DNA of 55,942 bases, from positions 1 through 55,942 of the forward strand of contig JAFXMI010000012.1 in NCBI GenBank assembly GCA_017530505.1. Reading direction: 5' to 3'. Position numbers and translations under genes: made by a program. Of this stretch, positions 44,881 to 54,729 are shown piece by piece. The DNA comes from Clostridia bacterium. GTDB lineage: Bacteria; Bacillota; Clostridia; TANB77; CAG-508. The stretch's first letter is position 1, and every line of letters starts with the position of its first letter. The notes beneath the pieces were generated by a model that searched no databases, had not been told where the DNA came from, and saw nothing but the letters and a program-made list of their open reading frames with translations.

Positions 44881-47665
44881 ATGGCAGAAAATGATGAAAA
44901 AGTAGATTATAGTAATACTTTAAATTTACCAAAAACAGATTTTCCAATGAGAGGAAATTTACCTCAAAACGAACCTAAAATTTTAGAGGAAGTATTTGAA
45001 AATAATTTATATGAAAAAATGCTTGAAAAGAATAAAGGAAATGAACCTTTTGTACTTCATGATGGACCACCATATGCGAATGGTGAAATTCATATGGGAC
45101 ACGCTTTAAATAAAGTTTTAAAAGATACTATTATAAGGTATAAAAACCTAAGAGGATTTTATACGCCTTATATTCCTGGTTATGATACACACGGAATGCC
45201 TACTGAAAAAAAGGCAATTGAAAAATTAGGATTAGATAGAAATAAAATACCAGTAAATGTTTTCAGAGATACTTGTAGGGATTTTACTTGTAAGTACAAA
45301 GACAATCAAACTGAAGGATTTAAACGTTTAGGAGTATTAGGTGATTGGAAAAATCCTTATATTACATATCAACCACAAATGGAAGCAAAACAAATTGGTG
45401 TTTTTGCAGATATGTATAAAAAAGGATATATTTATAAAGGTTTAAAACCAGTTTATTGGTGTACTGATTGCGAAACAGCTTTAGCTGAAGCTGAGATTGA
45501 ATATAAAGATATTAATTCAATTACTGCTTATGTAAAATTTCCTGTTAAAGATAGCAAGGGATTATTTGATGAGAAAAATAGCTATGTTGTTATTTGGACA
45601 ACAACTCCTTGGACATTACCTGGAAATACATTAATTGCAGTAGGAGCTGATTTTAAATATGCTGTTATTGAATCAAATGGTGAAAAACTAATTTTTGCTA
45701 AAGAGCTTGTACCAATTGTTATGGAAAAAGCAGGAATAAAAGATTATAAAATTATTTCTGAATTTGATGGTGAGAAATTAGAAGGAGTAGTTTGTCTTCA
45801 CCCATTTTTAGATAGAGTATCAAAAGTTGTTCTTGGAACAGAAGATACTGTAAAAGTTGACCTTGGAACTGGTTCTGGGTGTGTACACTGTGCTCCAAGT
45901 TATGGTAAAGAAGACTATTTATTAGGATTAAAACATAATAGTGATATTATAGTTACAGTAGATGAAAAGGGAGTTCAAAGAGGCGAGGAGTCAGGACCTT
46001 TTAAAGATATGTACTATGCAAAATCAAATAAAGAAATTATAAAATGGTTAGAAAATAATAATAGATTACTTGCAAAAGAAAATGTATTGCACTCATATCC
46101 ACATTGTTGGAGATGTAAAAATCCTGTTATATATAGAGCTACAAGTCAATGGTTTGCTTCAGTTGATGGATTTAGAAAAGAAACTTTAGATGCTATAAAA
46201 ACAGTTAAATGGTATCCAGCATGGGGGGAAGAAAGAATTTCTAAAATGATTGAAGAAAGAAATGAATGGTGTATTTCTCGTCAACGTACTTGGGGCCTTC
46301 CAATTCCAGTATTTTATTGTAAAGATTGCCAAAAAGAATATGTGACTCCAAATAGTTTAGAAAAAGTTCAAGAAATATTTAGACAAAAAGGATCAAATGC
46401 ATGGTTTGATTTATCTGAAAAAGAACTTATGCCAGAAGGAGCAAAATGTGAAAATTGTGGATGTACTGAATTTAAAAAAGGAACAGATATTATGGATGTT
46501 TGGTTTGATTCTGGTTCAACACATGAATCAGTTTTAGTTGAACGTGGAATTCCACCAGCAAATTTATATTTAGAAGGAAGTGATCAATATAGAGGTTGGT
46601 TCCAATCTTCAATTTTAACTAGTGTTGCAACAAAAGGAAAAGCACCTTATAAAGAAGTTTTAACACATGGATATACAGTTGATGAACAAGGAAGAAAAAT
46701 GAGTAAGTCAGTTGGAAATGTAGTTAGCCCTAATGAAATAATAAAAGAAGCTGGAGCAGATGTATTAAGACTATGGGTTTTATCTTCAGATTATCAATCA
46801 GATGTTAGTATTTCTAAAAATATTATTAAACAAGTAACAGAAGTTTATAGAAAAATAAGAAATACTGCAAGATATATTTTAGGAAATATATATGATTATG
46901 ATGTTGAAAATCCAGTTCCTTATGAAGATCTACTTGAAATTGATAAATGGGCATTAGCTAAACTTAATAAACTAATTAAAGATTGTACAAATGCTTATGA
47001 TAATTATGAATTTCACACTGCATATTTATCAATAAATCAATTCTGTGTTGTTGATATGAGTTCTTTATATTTGGATATAATAAAAGATAGATTGTATACA
47101 AGTAAAGCTGATTCTATTCAAAGGCGTGCTGCTCAAACAACAATGTATGAAATTTTATCTGCTTTAGTTAGAATCTTAGCACCAATGACCTGTTTTACTG
47201 CTGAAGAAATTTGGCAATATATGCCTCATAGAAGAGATGAAAAAACAGAAAGTATAATGTTAAATTATTATCCAAAAGTAAATAGTAAATACGAAAACAA
47301 TGATTTACTTTTAAAATGGAGTAGGCTAATAAAAATTAAAGATATAGTTTCAAAAAAATTAGAAGAAGCTAGAAGTAATAGACTTATAGGACTTTCTTTA
47401 GAAGCAAAAGTTAATTTATTTGCAGAAGGTGAAGAGTATGAATTTTTAAAAGATAAGCTAGATTTACTAAAAGATCTTTTTATAGTTTCTCGGTGTAACT
47501 TTAAGTGAAAATAGAAGAAATGAAGATGATGAAGTTGAGCTTGGTGTAAAGGTAGAAAAAGCTAGTGGTGAAAAATGTGATAGATGTTGGTCATATTCTG
47601 AAACAGTTGGAAAAAATAAATTATATCCGACTCTTTGTGAAAAATGTATTGAGAATTTGAAATAA
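44881..47665 (+). CDS. ileS: Isoleucyl-tRNA synthetase with +1 frameshift at CGG
   Basis: Class I synthetase. HMGH (residues ~71-74) in the HIGH position, KMSKS near 605, WFDSGSTH and the editing domain ([10 protein letters not shown]). In the unshifted frame the protein ends at 47508 after 875 residues. At 47491-47493 CGG follows FIVS; skipping the C gives G-V-T-L-S-E and 52 more residues with the zinc-binding KCDRCW...CEKCIENLK, the normal bacterial IleRS C-terminus needed for tRNA charging. Total 927 residues, the family length. As a single essential gene controlled by an intact T-box, it argues strongly that the break is read through in vivo. Confidence 0.95.
47491..47494 (+). other. CGG +1 frameshift site 6 (TCT CGG T)
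   Basis: In-frame CGG after TCT (Ser) in ileS. Resumption at GGT (47492-47494) yields the zinc-finger C-terminus; the unshifted frame stops at TGA five codons after CGG begins. Confidence 0.95.
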
Positions 47666-47681
47666 TTTTTGAGACTAAATA

Positions 47682-47710
47682 TTGATTTTTACTTTCTATT
47701 ATGTTAAACT
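47682..47710 (+). promoter_or_regulatory. Promoter of secG
   Basis: TTGATT (47682-47687), 17-bp spacer, TAAACT (47705-47710), 36 bp before secG. Confidence 0.55.
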
Positions 47711-47746
47711 ATAATTCAAATAGTTAAAAAACATGGAGGAAAAATA

Positions 47747-47995
47747 ATGGAAGTTTTAAAATATATTTTAATAGCTATGTATGTAATTGTTTGTTTAGTT
47801 CTAATTTTTTTAGTTACAAAGCAATCTAAAGAAGATGGTGGGGCATCAGGAACTGTTATGGGAGCTGCTGCTAGTAACTTTTATGAAAAAAATAAAGGAA
47901 AAACTAGAGAAGGAAAAATGAAAAAAGCTACTATTATTTTAGCAGTTGTTTTTGCAGTTTTAACTTTAACCTTGGGAATAGTTTATATTGTTTAA
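47747..47995 (+). CDS. secG: Preprotein translocase subunit SecG
   Basis: 82 residues, two helices (LIAMYVIVCLVLIFLV and IILAVVFAVLTLTLGIVYIV) separated by a Gly/Ala/Ser loop (EDGGASGTVMGAAASNFYEK). Accessory subunit of the SecYEG channel. ATG after GGAGG. In many Bacillota secG precedes rnr, as it does here. Confidence 0.92.
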   Translation: MEVLKYILIAMYVIVCLVLIFLVTKQSKEDGGASGTVMGAAASNFYEKNKGKTREGKMKKATIILAVVFAVLTLTLGIVYIV

Positions 47996-48027
47996 ATATT
48001 TTATAGTTTATTAAAGAGGCTTTATAT

Positions 48028-48068
48028 GAGGTTTTTTAAGGGACTTTTCTTAAAGAACCTCGTTTTTT
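48028..48068 (+). terminator. Terminator after secG
   Basis: GAGGTTTTTTAAG / CTTAAAGAACCTC stem, then a run of T (48063-48068). Confidence 0.8.
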
Positions 48069-48149
48069 GATACAATACGAAAGTATAATTTTAATATTGT
48101 ATAAAAAAGGTTTTAATTGTATAGACTTATAATTAAAAAGAGAGAAATA

Positions 48150-49901
48150 ATGAAAAAGATTGATGAAAATGAAAAGAAAATAGTTGTTGGGATTTTCCAA
48201 AAAAGTAAAAATTTTGGATTTGTTGTTCCTGACGATAAAAAATATGGTACAGATATTTTTATTTCTAAAAGCAACTGGAAAAATGCTAGAAATAACGATA
48301 AAGTTGTTGTAAAAATAATAGGTTATCCAAAAAATAAAAAAAGTATAGAAGGTAAAATAATCGAAGTTCTTGGTAATAAAAATTCAGCAGGAATTGATAT
48401 ACTAAGTATAATTAAAGAATTTAACCTTCCTATTGAATTTCCAATTGATGTTATAGAGGAAGCAAAACAAATATCACAAGAAATAAATGAAAACCAGACA
48501 AAAAATAGAAAAGATTTTAGAAATTCATACCCAATTTTTACAATTGATGGAGAAGATGCAAAAGATTTAGATGATGCTGTATCTGTGAGAAAAACAGAAA
48601 ACGGAACATTTCTTTTAGATGTTCATATTGCTGATGTAAGTAATTATGTATTTTCTGGTAGTAGCATAGATAGAGAAGCAATTTATAGAGGAACAAGTGT
48701 ATATATTTTAGATAGAGTAATCCCAATGCTTCCTATTGAACTTTCTAACGGTATTTGTTCGTTAAATGCTGGGAAGGATAGATTAGCTCTTTCTTGTATA
48801 ATGGAAATAAATAAAGAAGGAAAAGTTATTTCTTCAGATGTATGTAAGTCAGTAATAAAAGTTACTGAGAGGATGAATTATCATGATGTATATAAGATAA
48901 TAACTGAAGCTGATGAAAGTGTTTTGAAAAAATATGAAAAGTATATTTCATGTTTTAAAGATATGGAAGAGTTGGCTCTTATTTTAAAAAAAAGACGTAT
49001 GAAATATGGTTATTTAAATCTTGATATACCGGAAAGTAAGATTACACTTGATAAAAATGGAAGAGCAATTTCAGTTGAAAAATATGATATTAATTTTGCA
49101 AATGAAATAATAGAACAATTTATGTTAACAGCTAATGAAACAATTGCTGAAAAGTTTTATTGGTTAGAATCACCTTTTATTTATAGAGTTCATGAAGAAC
49201 CAGATATAGATAAAATAAAAGAAACAAATAGATTTTTATATAATCTCGGATATAAGATAAAGGTAAATAAAGATAATATAAACCCAAAAGCTTTTGCAGA
49301 AGTTTTAGATAAAATTAAGGGAACAGAGTATGAAAAAGTTATTTCTACTATTATTTTAAGAACCTTGAAAGTTGCTAGATATGAAGCAGAAAACAAAGGT
49401 CATTTTGGAATAGCTAGTAAATTCTATTGTCATTTTACTTCACCAATTAGGAGATATCCAGATCTTTTTATACACAGAGTTATTTCAAGATATTTAGAAG
49501 AAGGATATAATATTTCAGATAAAGAAAAAGAAAAATTAATTAAAAAAGCTATAAAGTATTCTGAAAGTTCATCAGAAATGGAAAGACAAGCTGTTAAAGC
49601 TGAAAGAGAAGCAGAAGATTTAAAAAAAGCTGAGTTTATGGAAGATAAAATTGGAAATGAATATGATGGAATTATTTCTTCAGTTACATCTTTTGGAATG
49701 TTTGTTGAGCTTGAAAGTACTATTGAAGGATTAATTAGATTTGAAAATATGGGATCAAATGAATATTATATTTATGATGAAGAAAGAAAAACTTTAACTG
49801 GAGAAAAAACAAACAGAGTTTTTAAAATTGGAGATAAGATTAGAATAAGAGTAATTGATGCAAATAAACAACTTAGAAAAATTAATTTTGAATTAATTTA
49901 A
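48150..49901 (+). CDS. rnr: Ribonuclease R
   Basis: 3'-5' exoribonuclease of the RNB family. 583 residues from ATG 48150. Cold-shock domain (~10-70, VGIFQKSKNFGFVVPDDKKY), RNB catalytic domain (FTIDGEDAKDLDDAVSV with the metal-binding Asp cluster; HFTSPIRRYPDLFIHRVISR) and C-terminal S1 domain (YDGIISSVTSFGMFVELEST). It lacks the N-terminal HTH of the longer E. coli and B. subtilis enzymes and the usual Lys-rich tail. No smpB follows; instead a gap with an element fragment. Confidence 0.92.
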   Translation: MKKIDENEKKIVVGIFQKSKNFGFVVPDDKKYGTDIFISKSNWKNARNNDKVVVKIIGYPKNKKSIEGKIIEVLGNKNSAGIDILSIIKEFNLPIEFPIDVIEEAKQISQEINENQTKNRKDFRNSYPIFTIDGEDAKDLDDAVSVRKTENGTFLLDVHIADVSNYVFSGSSIDREAIYRGTSVYILDRVIPMLPIELSNGICSLNAGKDRLALSCIMEINKEGKVISSDVCKSVIKVTERMNYHDVYKIITEADESVLKKYEKYISCFKDMEELALILKKRRMKYGYLNLDIPESKITLDKNGRAISVEKYDINFANEIIEQFMLTANETIAEKFYWLESPFIYRVHEEPDIDKIKETNRFLYNLGYKIKVNKDNINPKAFAEVLDKIKGTEYEKVISTIILRTLKVARYEAENKGHFGIASKFYCHFTSPIRRYPDLFIHRVISRYLEEGYNISDKEKEKLIKKAIKYSESSSEMERQAVKAEREAEDLKKAEFMEDKIGNEYDGIISSVTSFGMFVELESTIEGLIRFENMGSNEYYIYDEERKTLTGEKTNRVFKIGDKIRIRVIDANKQLRKINFELI

Positions 49902-50101
49902 AGTTTAGATAAAATTAATTATAATAGGCTTTATATATTCTCATTTCGTGTCATATTTCCGTTTTTAATATTATATATATTTCAGCTTTTAATGAATTTA
50001 AATAAGATGTGAATTGTAATAAAGAATTTAAGAATAAAATATTAAAAGATTACTATACTATTATTTAATTTTATAATATTAAATATGGAGGAATATACTA
50101 T
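49902..50101. other. Intergenic region with a MITE-family trace
   Basis: GTGAATTGTAAT at 50009-50020 matches one terminal repeat of the element at 17391-17631. Otherwise AT-rich with no open frame of note; GGAGG near 50090 serves the next gene. Confidence 0.35.
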
Positions 50102-50644
50102 ATGGGGGATTATAATATTAAAAAAAATGTAGCATTATTAGTTATAGATATGCAAAATGCATATTTACCTGGGAATGAATGGGAATGTAATAAAATATTA
50201 AAAGTAGTAAAAAATATTGAGGAAAAAATAAAAGAATTTCCATTAAATCAAATTTTTTTTACAAAATATATTGCGTCTGAAAATCCAAAAGGAGTTTGGA
50301 AAGAATACAATAATGTGTATTCAGAAATAAATTCTAATGAAAATTTAAATGATTATATTAAAGAAATAAAAAAATATATAACTAAAAACAACTCATTTAT
50401 TAAATCTGAATATTCAAGTTTAAGTAATCTAAAACTGAAAAATAAATTAAACGAATATGAGATTATATATGTAACTGGTGTAGTTGCTGAATGTTGTGTA
50501 TTATCAACTATATTTGATTTAATTGATATGGGTAAAAAGATTATTTATTGTAAAGAAGCTATTGCTGGACAAAAGGAAGAAAAAGAGAAGGCTGTAATTG
50601 AAGTTTTAAAAGCGTTATCTCCATTGCATATAATATTTAAGTAA
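50102..50644 (+). CDS. Isochorismatase-family cysteine hydrolase
   Basis: 180 residues with the catalytic triad of the family: Asp in LLVIDMQNAYLPG, Lys in FIKSEYSS and Cys in VTGVVAECCVLSTIFDL. Nicotinamidase-like or isochorismatase-like substrate not determined. ATG at 50102 is 10 bp after GGAGG. Single gene. Confidence 0.88.
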   Translation: MGDYNIKKNVALLVIDMQNAYLPGNEWECNKILKVVKNIEEKIKEFPLNQIFFTKYIASENPKGVWKEYNNVYSEINSNENLNDYIKEIKKYITKNNSFIKSEYSSLSNLKLKNKLNEYEIIYVTGVVAECCVLSTIFDLIDMGKKIIYCKEAIAGQKEEKEKAVIEVLKALSPLHIIFK

Positions 50645-50766
50645 ATAATTTTTTAAAAAAGACTGAAAAATATATATTTATAATATAATAATTATGATGT
50701 AATAGTAATTTAATTTTTTTATACCTGTTTTAAAAATATATTATAGAAAAGGAAGAATAAATAAAA

Positions 50767-52119
50767 GTGAAGAAAAATGAAGAAATAATTGTAGAAGTTA
50801 TTGATAATGGAATATATGGTGAAGGAATTGCTAAGGTTGACGCTATTCCTATTTTTGTACCAAATGTTTTAATTGGTGAGAAGGTTAAGATTAAAATAAT
50901 TAAAGTTTTATCATCTTATGCAGTTGGAAAGGCAATCGAAATAATAGAACAATCTAGTGATAGAGTAATTCCTGATTGTAGTACATATTTTAGATGTGGG
51001 GGATGTAATTTAAGACATTGCAATTATGAATCAACTATTAAAATGAAAATAAAATCAGTTCAAAATACTTTATCAAAAGCTATAGGAAAAAATATAAAAG
51101 TTGATGAAGTAATAAAAATGGAAGAACCTTATTATTATAGAAATAAATTACAATATCCATTAGGTTTGGATAAAGATGGAAAATCTGTTATGGGTGTTTA
51201 TGCACAAAGAAGTCATATTATAATTCCTACAGAACATTGTAAAATTCAAGATAAACTTAGTCAAAAAATAGCAAATTATATACTTAAATTTATTAAAAAC
51301 AATTGTATTCCAGTTTATAACGAGGAAAATTTAAAAGGTAGTCTTAGACATTTAATTATAAGAATAGGAAAAAAGACAAATGAAGTTATGATAACTTTAG
51401 TTACTAATACACAAAATATTTATAAAGAAAAGGAGCTTATTGAAGCTGTTGTAAAAGAATTTAAGGAAGTAAAAACAATAGTCAAAAATATTAATTCAAA
51501 AAACACAAATGTTATATTAGGTGATAAAACAGAGATTTTATATGGTGATGGGTATATATACGATTATTTAGGAAAAAAGAAATTTAAAATTTCTCCAAGG
51601 TCTTTTTATCAAATAAATCCAATTCAAACAGAAAAACTATATTGTAAAGCGATAGAATATGCAAATCTTACTGGAAAGGAAACTGTTTTTGATTTGTATT
51701 GTGGAATTGGAACAATAGGAATTTTTGCGTCAGATAGAGCTAAAAAAATATATGGTATAGAAACTATTTCTGAAGCGATAGAAGATGCAAAAGAAAATTC
51801 TAGAATTAACGGAATCGAAAATACTGAATTTTTCGTTGGTGATGTTGAAAAGGTTTTACCAGAAATTATTAAGGATAGAAATTTATCAGCAGATGTTATT
51901 TTTATTGATCCTCCAAGGAAGGGGTGTGAAAAAAAAGCAATTGATACATTTTTAAAAATTGCACCTAAAAGGCTTGTTTATGTAAGTTGTAATCCAGCTA
52001 CACTTGGACGTGATATAAAACTCCTTGAGGAAAAATATGAATTATTGAAGCTTACAATTTGTGATATGTTTTGTTTTACAAGCCATATTGAGTGCGTAGC
52101 GGTGCTATCTCTAAAATAA
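50767..52119 (+). CDS. rlmCD: 23S rRNA (uracil-5-)-methyltransferase RlmCD/RumA
   Basis: 450 residues. TRAM domain (~1-60), [4Fe-4S] cluster region CSTYFRCGGCNLRHC (~71-85), SAM domain VFDLYCGIGTIGIFASDRA, catalytic-Cys motif VYVSCNPATLGRDI and the family-end SHIECVAVLSL. Methylates U747 and U1939-type positions in Gram-positives. Start GTG 50767. The last codons (CATATTGAGTGCGTAGC, 52084-52100) are duplicated at 54283-54299, so its 3' end appears to be an insertion site. Confidence 0.93.
   Translation: MKKNEEIIVEVIDNGIYGEGIAKVDAIPIFVPNVLIGEKVKIKIIKVLSSYAVGKAIEIIEQSSDRVIPDCSTYFRCGGCNLRHCNYESTIKMKIKSVQNTLSKAIGKNIKVDEVIKMEEPYYYRNKLQYPLGLDKDGKSVMGVYAQRSHIIIPTEHCKIQDKLSQKIANYILKFIKNNCIPVYNEENLKGSLRHLIIRIGKKTNEVMITLVTNTQNIYKEKELIEAVVKEFKEVKTIVKNINSKNTNVILGDKTEILYGDGYIYDYLGKKKFKISPRSFYQINPIQTEKLYCKAIEYANLTGKETVFDLYCGIGTIGIFASDRAKKIYGIETISEAIEDAKENSRINGIENTEFFVGDVEKVLPEIIKDRNLSADVIFIDPPRKGCEKKAIDTFLKIAPKRLVYVSCNPATLGRDIKLLEEKYELLKLTICDMFCFTSHIECVAVLSLK
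52084..52100 (+). repeat. Left direct repeat at rlmCD 3' end (possible att site)
   Basis: CATATTGAGTGCGTAGC, identical to 54283-54299 in a displaced rlmCD end. The two repeats bracket 2.2 kb with RhuM copy 3 and a dehydrogenase. Confidence 0.7.
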
Positions 52120-52275
52120 ATCCTGTAATAATTGAATTTGTAAGTAAAGAAGACATGTCGAAAAAGATAGAAAAAATAAAAATAAAGCTAAAAATTCAAA
52201 ATTTAATGATGTTTTAGTAAAATTTATGTTTAACCTAGAATGTGGGAACATAAATAAAGGAGTTGTCAAAGATAT

Positions 52276-53290
52276 ATGAAAGGTAAAAATTTAATTGTTA
52301 GAAGTACTAGTGCAGAATTTTTAATATTTGAAATGCAAAAAAAAAGAAAAAGGAATTGAAGTTAGATTTGAAGATGGCGATTTATGGTTAACTCAAAAAG
52401 CATTAGGTGAGTTATACGATACATCGAAGCAAGATATAAGTTATCATATTGGAAATATTTTCAATGATTTTGAATTAGATGAAAACTCAGTTGTCAAAAA
52501 ATATTTGACAACTGCTTCAGATGGAAAAAAATATAATACCAATTATTATAATTTGGATGCTATAATATCAGTTGGTTATAGAGTAAATACAGACAGAGCC
52601 ATTCAATTTAGAAGATGGGCAACAAATGTATTAAAACAGTTCGCTAAAAAAGGATATATCATTGATAAGAAAAGAATGGAAAATGGAACATTCTTTGATG
52701 AAGATTATTTTGAAGAATTGCTTGCTGAAATTAGAGAAATAAGATTAAGTGAAAGAAGATTTTATCAAAAGATAACAGATATATATACAACAGCAATTGA
52801 TTACGATAGTAAGTCTCCAATTACTATTAATTTCTTTAAAAAGGTTCAAAACAAAATGCATTATGCTGTATCACATCAAACTGCAGCAGAAATTATTTAT
52901 AATAGAGCAGATAGTGAAAAAGAACATATGGGATTAACTTCATGGAAGCATTCTCCAGATGGAAAAATTTTAGAAACAGATGTAGTAATTGCAAAAAACT
53001 ATTTAAGCAAAGAAGAACTAGAAGATTTAGAAAGAATAGTTAATGCTTTTTTGGAACTCGCTGAAGGAAGAGCTAAAAGACAAATTCCAATGACAATGGA
53101 AGATTGGGCTAATAGAATTGATAAATATTTATTATCAGACGATAGAGATATATTAAAAGATGCAGGAAAAATTTCTATGGAGATTGCAAAAGATAAGGCA
53201 TTAACAGAATTTAGTAAATACAGGGTTAAACAAGATAAGCTTTATCAATCTGATTTTGATAAATTACTAGAAAGCAGTAACGAAAATTAA
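52276..53290 (+). CDS. RhuM-family protein, copy 3, with an A9 frameshift
   Basis: Starts ATG 52276: KGKNLIVRSTSAEFLIFEMQ is the standard RhuM beginning. At the nine-A run 52337-52345 the frame is off by one; with eight A the sequence goes E-M-Q-K-K-E-K-G-I-E-V-R-F-E-D-G-D-L-W and continues to the stop at 53290. Core: YYNLDAIISVGYRVNTDRAI, FRRWATNVLKQF, NKMHYAVSHQTAAEIIYNR. About 337 residues. The run could be bridged by transcriptional slippage or may be a sequencing error or mutation; an internal TTG at 52328 could otherwise serve. It is not a CGG site. Confidence 0.75.
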
Positions 53291-53306
53291 TGAAAAGGGG
53301 AAGAAA

Positions 53307-54236
53307 ATGAAAAAAGCATATGTAACTTATAATGAGTTTAATGAAGAAGCAAAGAAAATTCTAAAAAACGCTGAAATAGAATTAACAATTAATGATTCTA
53401 ATCATAGACCTAGTGGAGATGAATTAATTTCGATATTAGAAAACTATGACATTATAATTATAGGGATATTTTCTAGGTTAAAGGCAGATATGCTTGAACA
53501 TATTAAAACTCCAAAGATTATAGCTACTGTTTCCGTTGGACTTGATCATATAGATAAAAGTTTCTTTGAATCACCTTTAGTAGAAATAGTAAATATTAAA
53601 ACTGCAAATGCTATATCAGTTGCAGAACATATATTTAGCTTAATTTTAAATCTAAATAAAAGAGTATATGAATCAAATAGATTAGTATTAGACGGAAATG
53701 GGCATAGGAATAATCTACATGAAAGACCAGAAGAGATTTCAGGAAAAACATTAGGATTAATTGGATGTGGTAATATAACTAAAGAGGTTATAAAAATAGC
53801 AAAGGTTTTTAATATGAACATAAAATGCTATACAAAAAATCCAGATAAGCATAAAGATATGTTAGAAAATAGAGTAGAATTTTTAACATTAGATGAAGTA
53901 TTAAAAAACAGTGATATTATTAATGTTAGTATACCATTAACAGAAGAAACAAATAATTTGATTTCTGAAGAAAAAATTAAATTAATGAAATATACAGCTA
54001 CTTTTATTAATACAGCTAGAGCAGAGGTTGTAGATACAAAAGCTTTAATTGAATATGCTGATTTACATGATACATTCTATGTCGGTTTAGATATTGATTT
54101 AGATAGATATAAAGACTTATTTAATAAATATAGAAATAATGTGATAGTTACACCACATACAGCAGGAATATCAAAACAGGCAATAAATAGAATGGATTTA
54201 GAGGTAGCTAATAAAATAATAACACTATGTTCCTAA
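53307..54236 (+). CDS. D-isomer specific 2-hydroxyacid dehydrogenase
   Basis: 309 residues, NAD(P)-dependent. Split catalytic domain (1-~95 and ~275-309) around a Rossmann domain (LGLIGCGNITKEV). Catalytic Arg in INTARAEVVD, His in TPHTAGIS. Substrate not visible. Lies 16 bp after RhuM copy 3 with AAAAGGGGA, within the segment bounded by rlmCD direct repeats, hence probable cargo. Confidence 0.88.
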   Translation: MKKAYVTYNEFNEEAKKILKNAEIELTINDSNHRPSGDELISILENYDIIIIGIFSRLKADMLEHIKTPKIIATVSVGLDHIDKSFFESPLVEIVNIKTANAISVAEHIFSLILNLNKRVYESNRLVLDGNGHRNNLHERPEEISGKTLGLIGCGNITKEVIKIAKVFNMNIKCYTKNPDKHKDMLENRVEFLTLDEVLKNSDIINVSIPLTEETNNLISEEKIKLMKYTATFINTARAEVVDTKALIEYADLHDTFYVGLDIDLDRYKDLFNKYRNNVIVTPHTAGISKQAINRMDLEVANKIITLCS

Positions 54237-54276
54237 GCAATATATAAGCATATAAAACTATGTTCTTATGCGACAT

Positions 54277-54345
54277 ACCAGTCATATTGAGTGCGTAGCT
54301 GTTCTTAAATTGAAGGAAAGTACCAAAAAAATAAATAAAAATTGA
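54277..54345 (+). pseudogene. Displaced 3' end of an rlmCD gene
   Basis: T-S-H-I-E-C-V-A-V-L-K-L-K-E-S-T-K-K-I-N-K-N-stop: the C-terminal motif of RlmCD with a different tail from that of the full gene at 52119. Probably the original end of the gene, pushed 2.2 kb away by an insertion that brought its own replacement end, or the reverse. Confidence 0.7.
54283..54299 (+). repeat. Right direct repeat at displaced rlmCD end (possible att site)
   Basis: CATATTGAGTGCGTAGC, identical to 52084-52100. Confidence 0.7.
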
Positions 54346-54486
54346 CATATCAACGGTCAATAAAAAAAAGAAGAAAAAATATGAAAAATTTAATAATTAA
54401 GTAAAAATTTTGAACATAAAAAGATAAATGTTGTATGGGGTGACACGTCAACCTACACAACATATAAAAATTTATAAATATTTTTT

Positions 54487-54528
54487 AACGCTAGAAAATC
54501 CCTCTGCGTCAGAGGGATTTTTAGCGTT
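54487..54528. terminator. Bidirectional terminator-like hairpin
   Basis: AACGCTAGAAAATCCCTCTG / CAGAGGGATTTTTAGCGTT, near-perfect stem of about 19 bp. Confidence 0.8.
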
Positions 54529-54542
54529 TATAAACGAACTAA

Positions 54543-54692
54543 CCACATTCTAATGTGCAACATTAAATGTAGTAATATTATATGCAAAAAAATATAAATT
54601 ATTACAAAAAGCAAAGACTAGGTTAGACCTAGCCTTTGAAAAAGAACTTCCACATCTTACGATGTGCAACAATTAAATGTAATTATATTATA
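54543..54692. repeat. Repeated hairpin pair in a gene-free stretch
   Basis: Two copies of CCACAT..ATGTGCAACA(A)TTAAATGTA (54543-54582 and 54650-54692) alternating with a stem AAAGACTAGGT / ACCTAGCCTTT (54611-54638). Together with the terminator at 54487 and a dyad TGTTGTATGG / CTACACAACA at 54431-54464, they fill the gene-free stretch 54346-54729. Could be sRNA terminators or an element end; nothing else is visible here. Confidence 0.5.
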
Positions 54693-54729
54693 AAGCATTT
54701 TTTGACAAGAGTCAAGATTTTACGGAGTT

